Assembly: GCF_029531845.1 (NCBI RefSeq) | Contig: NZ_JAMBPV010000006.1 | Coordinates: 82,952-146,951 of the forward strand | Direction of reading: 5' to 3' | DNA length: 64,000 bases | Source: Staphylococcus equorum | GTDB lineage: Bacteria; Bacillota; Bacilli; Staphylococcales; Staphylococcaceae | Part shown: piece by piece, positions 1 through 7,268 of the stretch | How positions within the stretch are numbered: the stretch's first letter is position 1 | How the letters are laid out: each line of letters opens with the position of its first letter | The notes under the pieces: model-generated | Told to the model about the DNA's origin: nothing | Seen by the model: only the letters and a program-made list of their open reading frames with translations | The model's database searches: none | Translations under genes and position numbers: made by a program

Positions 1-240
1 ACAGGAACAGCTACACCGATTGCTGGACTTATGGTTATGTTTGGATTTAATAATGCATTAACAGTAATAATCGTGGCACTGATGTGTGCATCAGGTAGCG
101 CACTTTGTGGTTATATAGGCTCAGTCATTTTCAAAAACTATCCTATCGTCACCAAAGATGAATTACAAAATGGCACAATGCCGAAAAAGGTTAAACAATA
201 TTATAAATTTAAAAAGCAATGCATCGAAAGTTTAGCTTAA
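1..240 (+). CDS. 3' end of a membrane protein gene (5' end outside window)
   Basis: The reading frame is open from the first base, so the gene begins before the window and only about 79 C-terminal residues are seen. They form one or two hydrophobic segments rich in Gly, Ala and Val, containing TGTATPIAGLMVMFG and SALCGYIGSVIF, followed by a basic hydrophilic tail (MPKKVKQYYKFKKQ). This is typical of the end of a multi-pass transporter or a PTS EIIC-like membrane protein, but I do not recognise the family with certainty. A terminator follows at once, so this is the last gene of its transcript. Confidence 0.6.
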   Translation, partial: TGTATPIAGLMVMFGFNNALTVIIVALMCASGSALCGYIGSVIFKNYPIVTKDELQNGTMPKKVKQYYKFKKQCIESLA

Positions 241-256
241 ATTTCGTATAACATAT

Positions 257-308
257 AAAAAACAAACTGTTAACTGAAATAACATTTCAGAAACAGTTTG
301 TTTTTTGC
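257..308. terminator. Bidirectional rho-independent terminator
   Basis: An 11-bp stem (AACAAACTGTT at 261-271 with AACAGTTTGTT at 292-302) encloses a smaller stem (CTGAAAT/ATTTCAG). It is flanked by an A-run on the left and a T-run on the right. It lies between the convergent ends of the membrane protein gene and the ABC importer operon and can serve both. Confidence 0.85.
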
Positions 309-321
309 TTGATATCTTTAA

Positions 322-1020
322 TTAAGAAGCATTTGCTCTCAAGTAACGCGTCGTATTACGTTCCATTTTCGCAAAGATGAACTCTAATATTATTGCTAAC
401 AACCAGTAAAATAAAGCTGCTACTGTATATACAGGAATAAAACGATAACCTTCATTTGCAATTACGCGACTGACTGCCATAATTTCAGTTACTTGAACAG
501 CAAATGCTAGGGAAGTACCTTTGATTAACATAATGAATTGATTTTCGATGTTAGGCAATGCATAAGCAAAAGCTTGTGGTAATACAATTTCTTTGTAAAT
601 GCTGAACCTTGATAGTCCGACTGTTTGTGCAGCTTCAATTTGAGTCTGGTCTACAGATTGAAGACCGCCTTTAATTGATTCGGAAAGATAAGCGACGGCA
701 TGAAAAGAAAATACAATAAAGGCAATCGCTAAAGGTGAGAATATATCAGGATTGATTGCCCAAGTGAACTGATCATTTAAAAAGAGTATAAATGAAGGTA
801 TTCCATAATATAGTATAAATAATTGAACAATTAATGGTGTACTTCTAAAAAATGAATTATATACGATTATAAGTTGAGATAAGACAGGTACACGTTTGAT
901 ACGAATAATCGCAAATAGCGTTCCGATAATAAGACCCACGAGCATAGCCACAATAGAAATAATAATTGTATTTGGTACGCCTTTAAGAACTTCACTTATA
1001 GTAGATAAAATGAATGACAA
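322..1020 (-). CDS. Amino-acid (cystine-type) ABC transporter permease, second subunit
   Basis: This is an inner-membrane permease of the HisM/GlnP family for polar amino acid uptake, about 232 residues. It has about five membrane segments and the cytoplasmic EAA loop (SQIEAAQTVGL near residues 125-150) that docks on the ATPase. The start appears to be TTG, placed 8 nt after a GGAGGG ribosome site; no ATG fits. It is the last gene of a four-gene operon and follows its paralogue after 14 nt. Two different permeases in one operon suggest a heterodimeric channel, as in the B. subtilis TcyL/TcyM cystine system. Substrate is inferred only from family resemblance. Confidence 0.85.
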   Translation of the reverse strand: MSFILSTISEVLKGVPNTIIISIVAMLVGLIIGTLFAIIRIKRVPVLSQLIIVYNSFFRSTPLIVQLFILYYGIPSFILFLNDQFTWAINPDIFSPLAIAFIVFSFHAVAYLSESIKGGLQSVDQTQIEAAQTVGLSRFSIYKEIVLPQAFAYALPNIENQFIMLIKGTSLAFAVQVTEIMAVSRVIANEGYRFIPVYTVAALFYWLLAIILEFIFAKMERNTTRYLRANAS

Positions 1021-1034
1021 AATGATTTCCCTCC

Positions 1035-1718
1035 TTAAACGCTATATGGTTTTTGTGTACGTTTATTAATTAAAGTAAAGCTACCTTGAATAATAAGGGC
1101 AATAATCCAATATATGATTGAAATTACGATATAAACTTCTAGCATACCGAGTCCGTAATTGTTTCCAATGATTAGTTTGACTTGTCCCATCATATCGATG
1201 ATACCTATGGTGAAAGCTAACGAAGTGTCTTTTACCAGTTCTATGATTTGAGTAGTTAAGTTAGGTATACTATTTCGTAAAGCTTGAGGTATAATAATAT
1301 CTTTTAAAATCCTTGGATGAGATAAACCAATCGTTAAACCAGCTTCGATTTGACTATAATCTACGGATTGATAACCTGCTCTGATGATTTCAGAAAGGTA
1401 TGCACCTGTATGTAAAGTGAATGCTAAGATAACAAAAAACAATCTACTGAAATGGTTAATATCTATATGAATGAGTAACAATAATTGTGGTAATGCAAAA
1501 TACACTAAAAAGAGTTGTAATAATAAAGGCGTACTCCGTATAAATGAAAGATAAATTCTTACAATAGGAGCGAGTATTTTTGTCTTTTTAATACGAATCA
1601 TTGCTAAAATAAAACCAAGTATGATTGCGAAAAAGAGTGAAACAACAATCATCAATAAAGTTAAGGGTAATTGTTGTAATACTTGTCCAAATAAATCTAA
1701 CCAATTTACTGATCCCAT
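1035..1718 (-). CDS. Amino-acid (cystine-type) ABC transporter permease, first subunit
   Basis: A polar-amino-acid ABC permease of 227 residues with hydrophobic helices throughout and the EAA-loop sequence SQIEAGLTIGL around residues 140-150. ATG start with a GGAGGTG ribosome site. Its first base overlaps the last base of the upstream binding-protein gene, so the two are probably translationally coupled. With the downstream permease it would form the membrane channel. It resembles TcyL/TcyM-type cystine permeases, but glutamine, arginine or another amino acid as substrate cannot be excluded from sequence. Confidence 0.87.
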   Translation of the reverse strand: MGSVNWLDLFGQVLQQLPLTLLMIVVSLFFAIILGFILAMIRIKKTKILAPIVRIYLSFIRSTPLLLQLFLVYFALPQLLLLIHIDINHFSRLFFVILAFTLHTGAYLSEIIRAGYQSVDYSQIEAGLTIGLSHPRILKDIIIPQALRNSIPNLTTQIIELVKDTSLAFTIGIIDMMGQVKLIIGNNYGLGMLEVYIVISIIYWIIALIIQGSFTLINKRTQKPYSV

Positions 1719-2572
1719 TATTTTGCCACCTCCAATTTCTCTTTCTGCTTATTGATTTCACTTAAGTCATCAAAGACATTAATATCGAAATATTTTTTGG
1801 AAAGTGATTGTAATTTGCCTTCATCTTTAAGTTCTTGGGTTGCACGATCTACGTCATCGTGAAGTTTTTGGTGTTTTTTATTATAAACAATATGCAATGG
1901 TTCTTTCTTCACAATACCTCCTATTTTAACGTCGGCATTAATTTGTTCCTGAATTGCTTTATATGTGTTCCAATTTAAAAACATGGCATCCCGACGTCCT
2001 TGGCTGACCATTTTTAAGTTGTCTCCATTTGAAGGTTCTTGTATTGTATTGATGTCAATTTTGGAACTATTGTCTTTGTTAAATTGCGTAAGTATAGAAT
2101 ATAAACCACCACTTGGCGCCATGGGAGTGATTTTTTCACCAGGTAAATCTTGTAAACTATGTATGTCATTATTGTCTTTGTTTACAACTAATAAGGGTAA
2201 CGCATAACTGTAAGGCACATCTTGATAGAGAAATTGTTTTTCACGTTCTGGTGTTTTGAAAAACCAATTTATGCCCATATCAAATTTACCTGAACCAATC
2301 CCCACTAAATTCGATTCCTCTTCACCAACTTCATATTTAAAATCATATTGTGGTAATTTCTTTTCAAGCAATTTCATATAATCCATATCTAATCCGACAA
2401 ACTCATTATCTTTATTTGTATATAAATAAGGTGGATTAACTTCAGCAGAAAGTGCTACTTTAACTTGTTTTTTCTGAGATTTATTATCGGAAGTATCATT
2501 GTTACCACATGCTGTTAATACGGAAACCATCATTAACATTAATAAAACCATGAAACTTCTTTTTAATGTCAT
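1718..2572 (-). CDS. Extracellular amino-acid-binding lipoprotein of ABC importer
   Basis: Substrate-binding protein of SBP family 3, 284 residues. It has a lipoprotein signal peptide: a basic N-terminus, a hydrophobic core, and lipobox LTAC with the lipidated Cys at about residue 22. The mature part carries the usual features of the fold, such as NPPYLYTNKDNEFVGLDMDYMKLL near the start and GKFDMGINWFF for the ligand site. It captures the amino acid outside the membrane and delivers it to the two permeases encoded downstream. Its ATG overlaps the stop of the ATPase gene by 4 nt (ATGA). The likely ligand is cystine or a related sulfur compound, judging by similarity and by the divergent flavoprotein gene; this is inference. 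Confidence 0.87.
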   Translation of the reverse strand: MTLKRSFMVLLMLMMVSVLTACGNNDTSDNKSQKKQVKVALSAEVNPPYLYTNKDNEFVGLDMDYMKLLEKKLPQYDFKYEVGEEESNLVGIGSGKFDMGINWFFKTPEREKQFLYQDVPYSYALPLLVVNKDNNDIHSLQDLPGEKITPMAPSGGLYSILTQFNKDNSSKIDINTIQEPSNGDNLKMVSQGRRDAMFLNWNTYKAIQEQINADVKIGGIVKKEPLHIVYNKKHQKLHDDVDRATQELKDEGKLQSLSKKYFDINVFDDLSEINKQKEKLEVAK

Positions 2573-3318
2573 TGAATGTCACGCTCCGTTTCAACTCTAT
2601 TTAAAAAGCGATGGATTCTTTCAGACTTTGAATTTTCCAACACTTCTTGTGGCGTCCCACGATGGATAATTTGACCATCATCAATAAATATAACTTGGTC
2701 AGCAATAGCCTTTGCAAATTGTATTTCATGTGTAACGAGCACCATCGTCATACCTTCTTGAGCGATAGATCTAATCAGAGATAAAACACTTTGAATCGAT
2801 TCAGGATCTAAAGCAGAAGTAGGTTCATCTAGTAAAAGAACTTTTGGATTGAGTGCAAGTGCACGAATAATACCTATACGTTGGCTTTGACCTCCGGATA
2901 GCTGAATAGGGTATTTATCTTGTTGATTTAATAAATTCACGCGTTCTAAATAAGACGTAGCAATATCGTTAGCTTGTTTGGCATTATAATTTTGACCATG
3001 TATTAAACCTAAAGTGATATTTTCAAGTATTGTTTTGTTTTTAAACAAATTATAATTTTGAAACACCATAGCTGATTTTTGACGTAATTTGGCAATGTCT
3101 TTATTTGTATGGTGCGCAGCATCAAATGTTTCATCCCCAATTTGAATGGTGCCAGATTTAGGAAGTGCTAGCGCATTTAACGTTCTAAGTAAGGTTGTCT
3201 TCCCAGAGCCACTCGGCCCTATAATTGCAGTAACGGTGCCTTGTGCTTGTGCAAACCCGACATCGTTAAGTATCGTGTTCTCGTTGTATTTGTGTATGAG
3301 ATTTTTAACTGTAATCAT
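2569..3318 (-). CDS. Amino-acid ABC transporter ATP-binding protein
   Basis: A 249-residue ATPase that powers the adjacent importer. Visible motifs in order are Walker A GPSGSGKTT (about 33-41), the Q-loop MVFQNYNLF, the signature LSGGQSQR, Walker B VLLLDEPTSALDP and the switch His in VTHE. It is the first gene of a minus-strand operon (ATPase, binding protein, two permeases) with 4-nt and 1-nt overlaps. ATG start with a GGGGG ribosome site. Closest in type to the TcyN/GlnQ group. The 150-nt divergent region upstream is shared with the flavoprotein gene at 3469. Confidence 0.9.
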   Translation of the reverse strand: MITVKNLIHKYNENTILNDVGFAQAQGTVTAIIGPSGSGKTTLLRTLNALALPKSGTIQIGDETFDAAHHTNKDIAKLRQKSAMVFQNYNLFKNKTILENITLGLIHGQNYNAKQANDIATSYLERVNLLNQQDKYPIQLSGGQSQRIGIIRALALNPKVLLLDEPTSALDPESIQSVLSLIRSIAQEGMTMVLVTHEIQFAKAIADQVIFIDDGQIIHRGTPQEVLENSKSERIHRFLNRVETERDIQ

Positions 3319-3468
3319 TCAATTTCCCCCAGTATGTCAATAAATACAAAGTATCATATTAATTCTTATCGGTAAAGTAGGGATTTAGTGCTGAAAAGCT
3401 TTCTTTCAATAATAGCGAGTGTTAAACTAAGTTTAAATAGTATTAAAGTTAATTATGAGGTGATGAAA

Positions 3469-4620
3469 GTGAATTATTCCGCATTAATACATACGGATAT
3501 TCAAGAAAAATGGATTGCAAAACTAGATACAGTTAAAACGCAATTTAAAGAGAGAGCGGAATATAATGATATTCATTCACGTTTTCCATATGAAAATGTT
3601 GAATGGCTAGTGAAAGAAGGATACACATTGCTAACTTTACCTAAATCATATGGTGGTGAAGGGGCAACTGTTGAAGATATGGTTATATTACAAAGCTATT
3701 TAGGCTCTATTGATGGCGCGACTGCACTTTCAATAGGTTGGCATTTAAGTGTAGTAGGTCAATTATATGAACAACAAATGTGGGAACCAGCTATGCTAAA
3801 TCACTTTGCTGAAGCAGTGAAAAATGGAGCGTTAGTAAATAGAGCAGTTAGTGAAGCTGAGACTGGCAGCCCAACACGTGGAGGAAGACCCGCGACAAAT
3901 GCTGTTAAAGTAGATGAGGGTTTTGTTGTTAATGGAGTAAAAACGTTTACTTCAATGAGTAAAGGACTGACCCATTTTGTTGTGAGTGCTTATTACGAAG
4001 ACATCGATCAAGTTGGCTTTTTCTTAATCGAAAAAGATACACCTGGTGTAGAAATTGCAGATAACTGGAATATGGTAGGTATGCGTGCAACTGAAAGTCA
4101 TGATTTATTATTAAATGATGTACATATCCCACAAGAAAACTTTGTTGAAATAAGAGGCGCGGGTGGCAAAAAACCGAATGGCTGGATTTTACATATACCA
4201 AGTGTGTATCTTGGTATTGCACAAGCAGCAAGAGATTATGCTGTTGATTTTGCGAAAAATTATAGTCCAAATAGTATTGAAGGCACAATCGGTGATATAC
4301 CAACTGTGCAACAAAATGTTGGAAAGATGGAAGCGCAATTATTATCTGCACGCCATTTCTTGTGGAGCACAGCGGCTTTATATAACCATGAGGTTTCAGG
4401 TAGCCAAATATGGAATGAAACCTCAGCAAGTAAAGTGTTGGTAATGAATCAAGGCTTAGAAGTTATAGATATTGCTATGCGTATTGTTGGTGCTAAAAGC
4501 CTTCAAATGGAAAGACCATTACAACGCTATTATAGAGATATGCGTGCAGGTTTACACAATCCTCCGATGGAAGACATGGCATATACGAACATTGCACATA
4601 GTGTTTTAGATCATTTTTAA
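3469..4620 (+). CDS. Acyl-CoA dehydrogenase-fold flavoprotein (possibly SfnB/DszC-like)
   Basis: A member of the acyl-CoA dehydrogenase superfamily of about 383 residues. It has the N-terminal helical domain with PKSYGGEGA, the middle beta domain with the FAD-contacting NGVKTFTSMSKG and VGMRATESHD, and a C-terminal helical domain ending in YRDMRAGLHNPP. I chose GTG at 3469, because GAGG at 3457-3460 lies 8 nt before it. The longer frame from 3388 adds about 27 residues with no family resemblance, and ATG at 3463 is too close to the ribosome site. It is divergent from a cystine-type ABC importer. In other bacteria, relatives act as monooxygenases in organosulfur use; that role here is inference. 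A fatty-acyl or amino-acid catabolic dehydrogenase is the alternative. Confidence 0.8.
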   Translation: MNYSALIHTDIQEKWIAKLDTVKTQFKERAEYNDIHSRFPYENVEWLVKEGYTLLTLPKSYGGEGATVEDMVILQSYLGSIDGATALSIGWHLSVVGQLYEQQMWEPAMLNHFAEAVKNGALVNRAVSEAETGSPTRGGRPATNAVKVDEGFVVNGVKTFTSMSKGLTHFVVSAYYEDIDQVGFFLIEKDTPGVEIADNWNMVGMRATESHDLLLNDVHIPQENFVEIRGAGGKKPNGWILHIPSVYLGIAQAARDYAVDFAKNYSPNSIEGTIGDIPTVQQNVGKMEAQLLSARHFLWSTAALYNHEVSGSQIWNETSASKVLVMNQGLEVIDIAMRIVGAKSLQMERPLQRYYRDMRAGLHNPPMEDMAYTNIAHSVLDHF

Positions 4621-4639
4621 TAAATATATAGAAACAGTT

Positions 4640-4677
4640 AAAATACATTTAGACAAATTGTCTAAATGTATTTTTTG
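4640..4677 (+). terminator. Rho-independent terminator after the flavoprotein gene
   Basis: AATACATTTAGACAA (4642-4656) is the near-immediate inverted complement of TTGTCTAAATGTATT (4658-4672), followed by a T-run. It separates the flavoprotein gene from fhuD2. Confidence 0.85.
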
Positions 4678-4712
4678 CTGTTTAAAAAATATGAAGATAC
4701 TTATGATTGCTA

Positions 4713-4741
4713 TTGTAAATTTACTTTAGTCATTATATAAT
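4713..4741 (+). promoter_or_regulatory. Candidate SigA promoter of fhuD2
   Basis: TTGTAA at 4713-4718 and a perfect TATAAT at 4736-4741 are separated by 17 nt. It lies just upstream of the Fur-like box and 40 nt before the fhuD2 start. Confidence 0.7.
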
Positions 4742-4750
4742 TAATTGGTA

Positions 4751-4767
4751 GTGATAATCATTTTCAA
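4751..4767 (+). promoter_or_regulatory. Fur-box-like operator of fhuD2
   Basis: GTGATAATCATTTTCAA matches much of the Fur consensus (GATAATGATTATCATTATC type) and sits between the promoter and the ribosome site. It predicts iron repression of the siderophore receptor, as known for staphylococcal fhuD2. Confidence 0.75.
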
Positions 4768-4780
4768 TGGAGGAAAAATT

Positions 4781-5695
4781 ATGAAAAAAATATTGTTTCC
4801 GTTAATTGCTTTAGTGCTTATTTTAGCAGCATGTGGTAATAATTCGGACAGTGATTCAAAAGATGACAAAAAAACAGAAACAAAGTCTTATAAATTAGAT
4901 AGCGGGAAAAATATAGATGTACCCAAGGATCCAAAACGTATAGCAGTAGTTGCTCCTACATATGCTGGTGGAATTAAATATCTTGGTGGGGATATTGTTG
5001 CAGTAAACGAACAAGTCGATAGTAGTAGCCTCCTTAAAGATAAATTTAAAGGTGTTGAAAAAATTGGCGAGAATGATGTTGAGAAAGTAGCAAAAACGAA
5101 ACCAGATTTAATTGTTGCATATTCTACTGACAAAAATATTAAAAAATACAAAAAAATTGCTCCAACAGTTGTTTATAACTATGGAAAACATAAATATTTA
5201 GATCAACAAAGAGAATTAGGTAAATTGCTTGGTAAAGAAGATGAAGTAAAAGAATGGGAAGATAAATGGAAAGCACAAACTAAAAAAGATGGCAAAGAAA
5301 TTAAAGATAAAATTGGTGAAGACGCAACAGTTTCAATCTTTGATGAATTTGAGAAAAAACTATATAGTTATGGACCAAACTGGGGACGTGGTGGAGAAGT
5401 AATGTATCAAGCATTTGGACTTAAAATGCCTGAAAAATTAAATGATTTAGTTAAAAAAGAAGGCTGGGCTGAAGTGAAACAAGAAAAAATAGCAGATTAT
5501 GCTGGCGATTATATTGTTTCAACAAGTAAAGGGAAATCAACACCAGCTTATGCAAAAACTAATCTATGGAATAACTTACCAGCAGTTCAAAATGGCAATG
5601 TGCTTGAAGTGCAAGCTGAAACTTATTGGTATAATGATCCATATACTTTAGAATTTATGAGAAAAGATTTAAAAGAGAAATTTTTAAATAACTAA
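4781..5695 (+). CDS. fhuD2: Ferric hydroxamate siderophore-binding lipoprotein FhuD2
   Basis: A surface lipoprotein that binds Fe(III)-hydroxamate siderophores such as ferrichrome and desferrioxamine and delivers them to the FhuBG permease, encoded elsewhere. It has 304 residues: a signal peptide with lipobox LAAC (Cys about 18), a charged Ser/Asp/Lys linker, then the class III binding fold with VAPTYAGG, GRGGEVMYQAFGLKMPE and ETYWYNDPYTLEFMRKDL. These stretches agree closely with S. aureus FhuD2 as I remember it. ATG at 4781 follows TGGAGG; an upstream frame extension has no ribosome site. It is monocistronic, with terminators on both sides and a Fur-like box upstream. Confidence 0.93.
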   Translation: MKKILFPLIALVLILAACGNNSDSDSKDDKKTETKSYKLDSGKNIDVPKDPKRIAVVAPTYAGGIKYLGGDIVAVNEQVDSSSLLKDKFKGVEKIGENDVEKVAKTKPDLIVAYSTDKNIKKYKKIAPTVVYNYGKHKYLDQQRELGKLLGKEDEVKEWEDKWKAQTKKDGKEIKDKIGEDATVSIFDEFEKKLYSYGPNWGRGGEVMYQAFGLKMPEKLNDLVKKEGWAEVKQEKIADYAGDYIVSTSKGKSTPAYAKTNLWNNLPAVQNGNVLEVQAETYWYNDPYTLEFMRKDLKEKFLNN

Positions 5696-5755
5696 TATGC
5701 ACAAGTTAAATTAATAAGTATTGTGATTAAAACAATGATTAACTTTAAAACAGCA

Positions 5756-5797
5756 CAACTCAACGAATCAACACCGTTGAGTTGAGTTGTTTTTTTA
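5756..5797 (+). terminator. Rho-independent terminator of fhuD2
   Basis: A 10-bp perfect stem CAACTCAACG (5756-5765) / CGTTGAGTTG (5775-5784) is followed by AGTTG and a run of seven Ts. Confidence 0.88.
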
Positions 5798-5811
5798 TCT
5801 TAAATAAGATA

Positions 5812-5854
5812 TTGTAAACTTTTTATTTTTAACGGTTAACATTTGTGATATAAT
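5812..5854 (+). promoter_or_regulatory. BirA-like operator overlapping the bioY promoter
   Basis: Half-sites TTGTAAACT (5812-5820) and GGTTAACAT (5834-5842) are imperfect inverted copies separated by 13 nt. They resemble the biotin repressor BirA site (TTGTAAACC-spacer-GGTTTACAA type). A TATAAT -10 element lies at 5849-5854, so a bound repressor would block the bioY promoter. Biotin-dependent repression is inferred. Confidence 0.6.
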
Positions 5855-5876
5855 TTTTTCATTAGGAGGATTGACT

Positions 5877-6425
5877 ATGACGACAAAATATTTAGTATAC
5901 ACTGCTTTAATGACAGCAATCATTGGTGTGTTAGGATTTGTGCCAGCTATTCCATTACCAATTATGCCAGTGCCTATCGTTTTACAAAATATTGGTATTT
6001 TCCTAGCAGGAATTTTACTTGGACGTAAATACGGCGCTCTTAGTGTGATTGTACTATTATTACTTGTAGCGACTGGATTACCGTTATTATCTGGCGGACG
6101 TGGTGGTATTGGTGTATTTGCGGGTCCCTCTACCGGCTTTTTAATCATGTATCCAGTAATTACATATCTAATTGGTTTAGTAAGAGATTTGTATTTTAAA
6201 AAAATAAACTTTACTGTATTATTAGTTACAACAATTATCTTTGGTGTTATTGTATTAGATGTTGTAGGTACAATTGTGATGGGACTTATGACTAATTTAC
6301 CGATTTCAAAATCAGTGACTTTATCACTTGTTTTCATGCCTGCGGATATAGTCAAAGCAATTATTGCAAGTTTGGTTGGTAATATTATGCTTAATCATAG
6401 TCGGTTTAAACAATTAATAAAATAA
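5877..6425 (+). CDS. bioY: Biotin transporter S-component BioY
   Basis: A BioY family protein of 182 residues and six membrane helices. It is the substrate-binding (S) component of an energy-coupling-factor importer and captures biotin in the cytoplasmic membrane. Diagnostic stretches are LGFVPAIPLPIMPVPIVLQN near the N-terminus, LAGILLGRKYGALSV and the glycine-rich GLPLLSGGRGGIGVFAGPSTGF. ATG at 5877 follows AGGAGG by 7 nt; the TTG at 5871 is too close. No bioMN lies beside it, so it would use the shared EcfA1-EcfA2-EcfT module encoded at 51858-54323. A BirA-like operator lies in its promoter. The GNAT gene follows after 25 nt, probably on the same transcript. Confidence 0.92.
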   Translation: MTTKYLVYTALMTAIIGVLGFVPAIPLPIMPVPIVLQNIGIFLAGILLGRKYGALSVIVLLLLVATGLPLLSGGRGGIGVFAGPSTGFLIMYPVITYLIGLVRDLYFKKINFTVLLVTTIIFGVIVLDVVGTIVMGLMTNLPISKSVTLSLVFMPADIVKAIIASLVGNIMLNHSRFKQLIK

Positions 6426-6450
6426 ATAGATAAGGGCAGGTGATTAAATC

Positions 6451-7203
6451 GTGGTGATTTCGATGAATGATATATTCCAACAAGGTGATGTTTATGTCGA
6501 TGATACACTAAAGACAATCTATTTAACGCCTGAAGAACCCTTAGTATACGACGTGAATAAATGGGATTATAAACAAATGCCCTCTATTAAATCTTGGGAA
6601 CAAGATATGAGAAATCAATTAGATATGCATAAAAAGCAAGCATCTCATCATTTAGCGTTTACGTTTCCTGAGAATACACTTTTAGATAAACAATGGTTAG
6701 ATAAAATTCAATCTTACCATTTCGAATTAGGGCTAATGGAACTCTATGCAATTGAATCGCAGAATATAAAAAAACATAAAAATAATCAAATTAAAGTAAT
6801 GTTTGTGACTGAACAAACATTAGAAGATTATATTACAATTTATCGTCAATTTGCTGAACCTTATGGCAAAGCGTATGCAGACGAAAATATCGAAGTAATA
6901 CGCAATCAATTCAATGAAGATAGTAAATCTCGTGTAATTGCATATAAAGAAGATGTTCCTGTAGGTATTTTGGATTTAATCATTACACAATATACTGTAG
7001 AAATTGATGGTTTCGGCGTAGATGAAAGTTACCAGAATCGAGGAATCGGAAGTACGATGCAGTCATTTGTAGCGGAAGTAGCTGATACGAAACCGGTTAT
7101 ATTGATAGCTGATGGAGAAGACAGTGCTAAGGAAATGTATATCCGACAAGGTTATATATTTATAAGTTACTGCTATCAAATTTTAAAAGAAAATGCTAGA
7201 TAA
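6451..7203 (+). CDS. GNAT family N-acetyltransferase
   Basis: A 250-residue protein. Its C-terminal half has the GNAT fold, with the acetyl-CoA-binding stretch ESYQNRGIGSTMQSFV (motif A, R/Q-x-x-G-x-G/A) at about 190-205. The N-terminal half is unassigned and acidic. Substrate unknown. GTG at 6451 lies 7 nt after AGGTGA; ATG at 6463 is an alternative with a weaker GGTGAT site. It is 25 nt downstream of bioY and ends before a strong terminator, so it may be co-transcribed with bioY, but nothing in it points to biotin. Confidence 0.8.
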   Translation: MVISMNDIFQQGDVYVDDTLKTIYLTPEEPLVYDVNKWDYKQMPSIKSWEQDMRNQLDMHKKQASHHLAFTFPENTLLDKQWLDKIQSYHFELGLMELYAIESQNIKKHKNNQIKVMFVTEQTLEDYITIYRQFAEPYGKAYADENIEVIRNQFNEDSKSRVIAYKEDVPVGILDLIITQYTVEIDGFGVDESYQNRGIGSTMQSFVAEVADTKPVILIADGEDSAKEMYIRQGYIFISYCYQILKENAR

Positions 7204-7213
7204 TATAATAATT

Positions 7214-7248
7214 GAGGCAAAGACATGCATATCTTTGCCTCTTTTTTG
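7214..7248 (+). terminator. Rho-independent terminator after bioY-GNAT
   Basis: GAGGCAAAGA (7214-7223) pairs with TCTTTGCCTC (7232-7241) around CATGCATA, followed by TTTTTTG. It lies between convergent genes. Confidence 0.88.
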
Positions 7249-7268
7249 TAAAGGTCTCAAATCATATA

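Noticed and set aside
3319..3468. SAM, T-box or other sulfur-related riboswitch between the ABC importer and the flavoprotein gene
   Set aside because: Only about 150 nt of AT-rich divergent sequence with no terminator-type hairpin or recognisable aptamer; a protein regulator is more likely.
3947..4429. A 160-codon minus-strand frame inside the flavoprotein gene
   Set aside because: No ribosome site, biased composition (His/Gln/Leu-rich) and complete overlap with a well supported gene.
5795..6355. A 186-codon open frame on the minus strand opposite bioY
   Set aside because: Composition is of a shadow frame (Ile/Thr/Pro-rich), with no ribosome site, and it is fully explained by the BioY gene on the plus strand.
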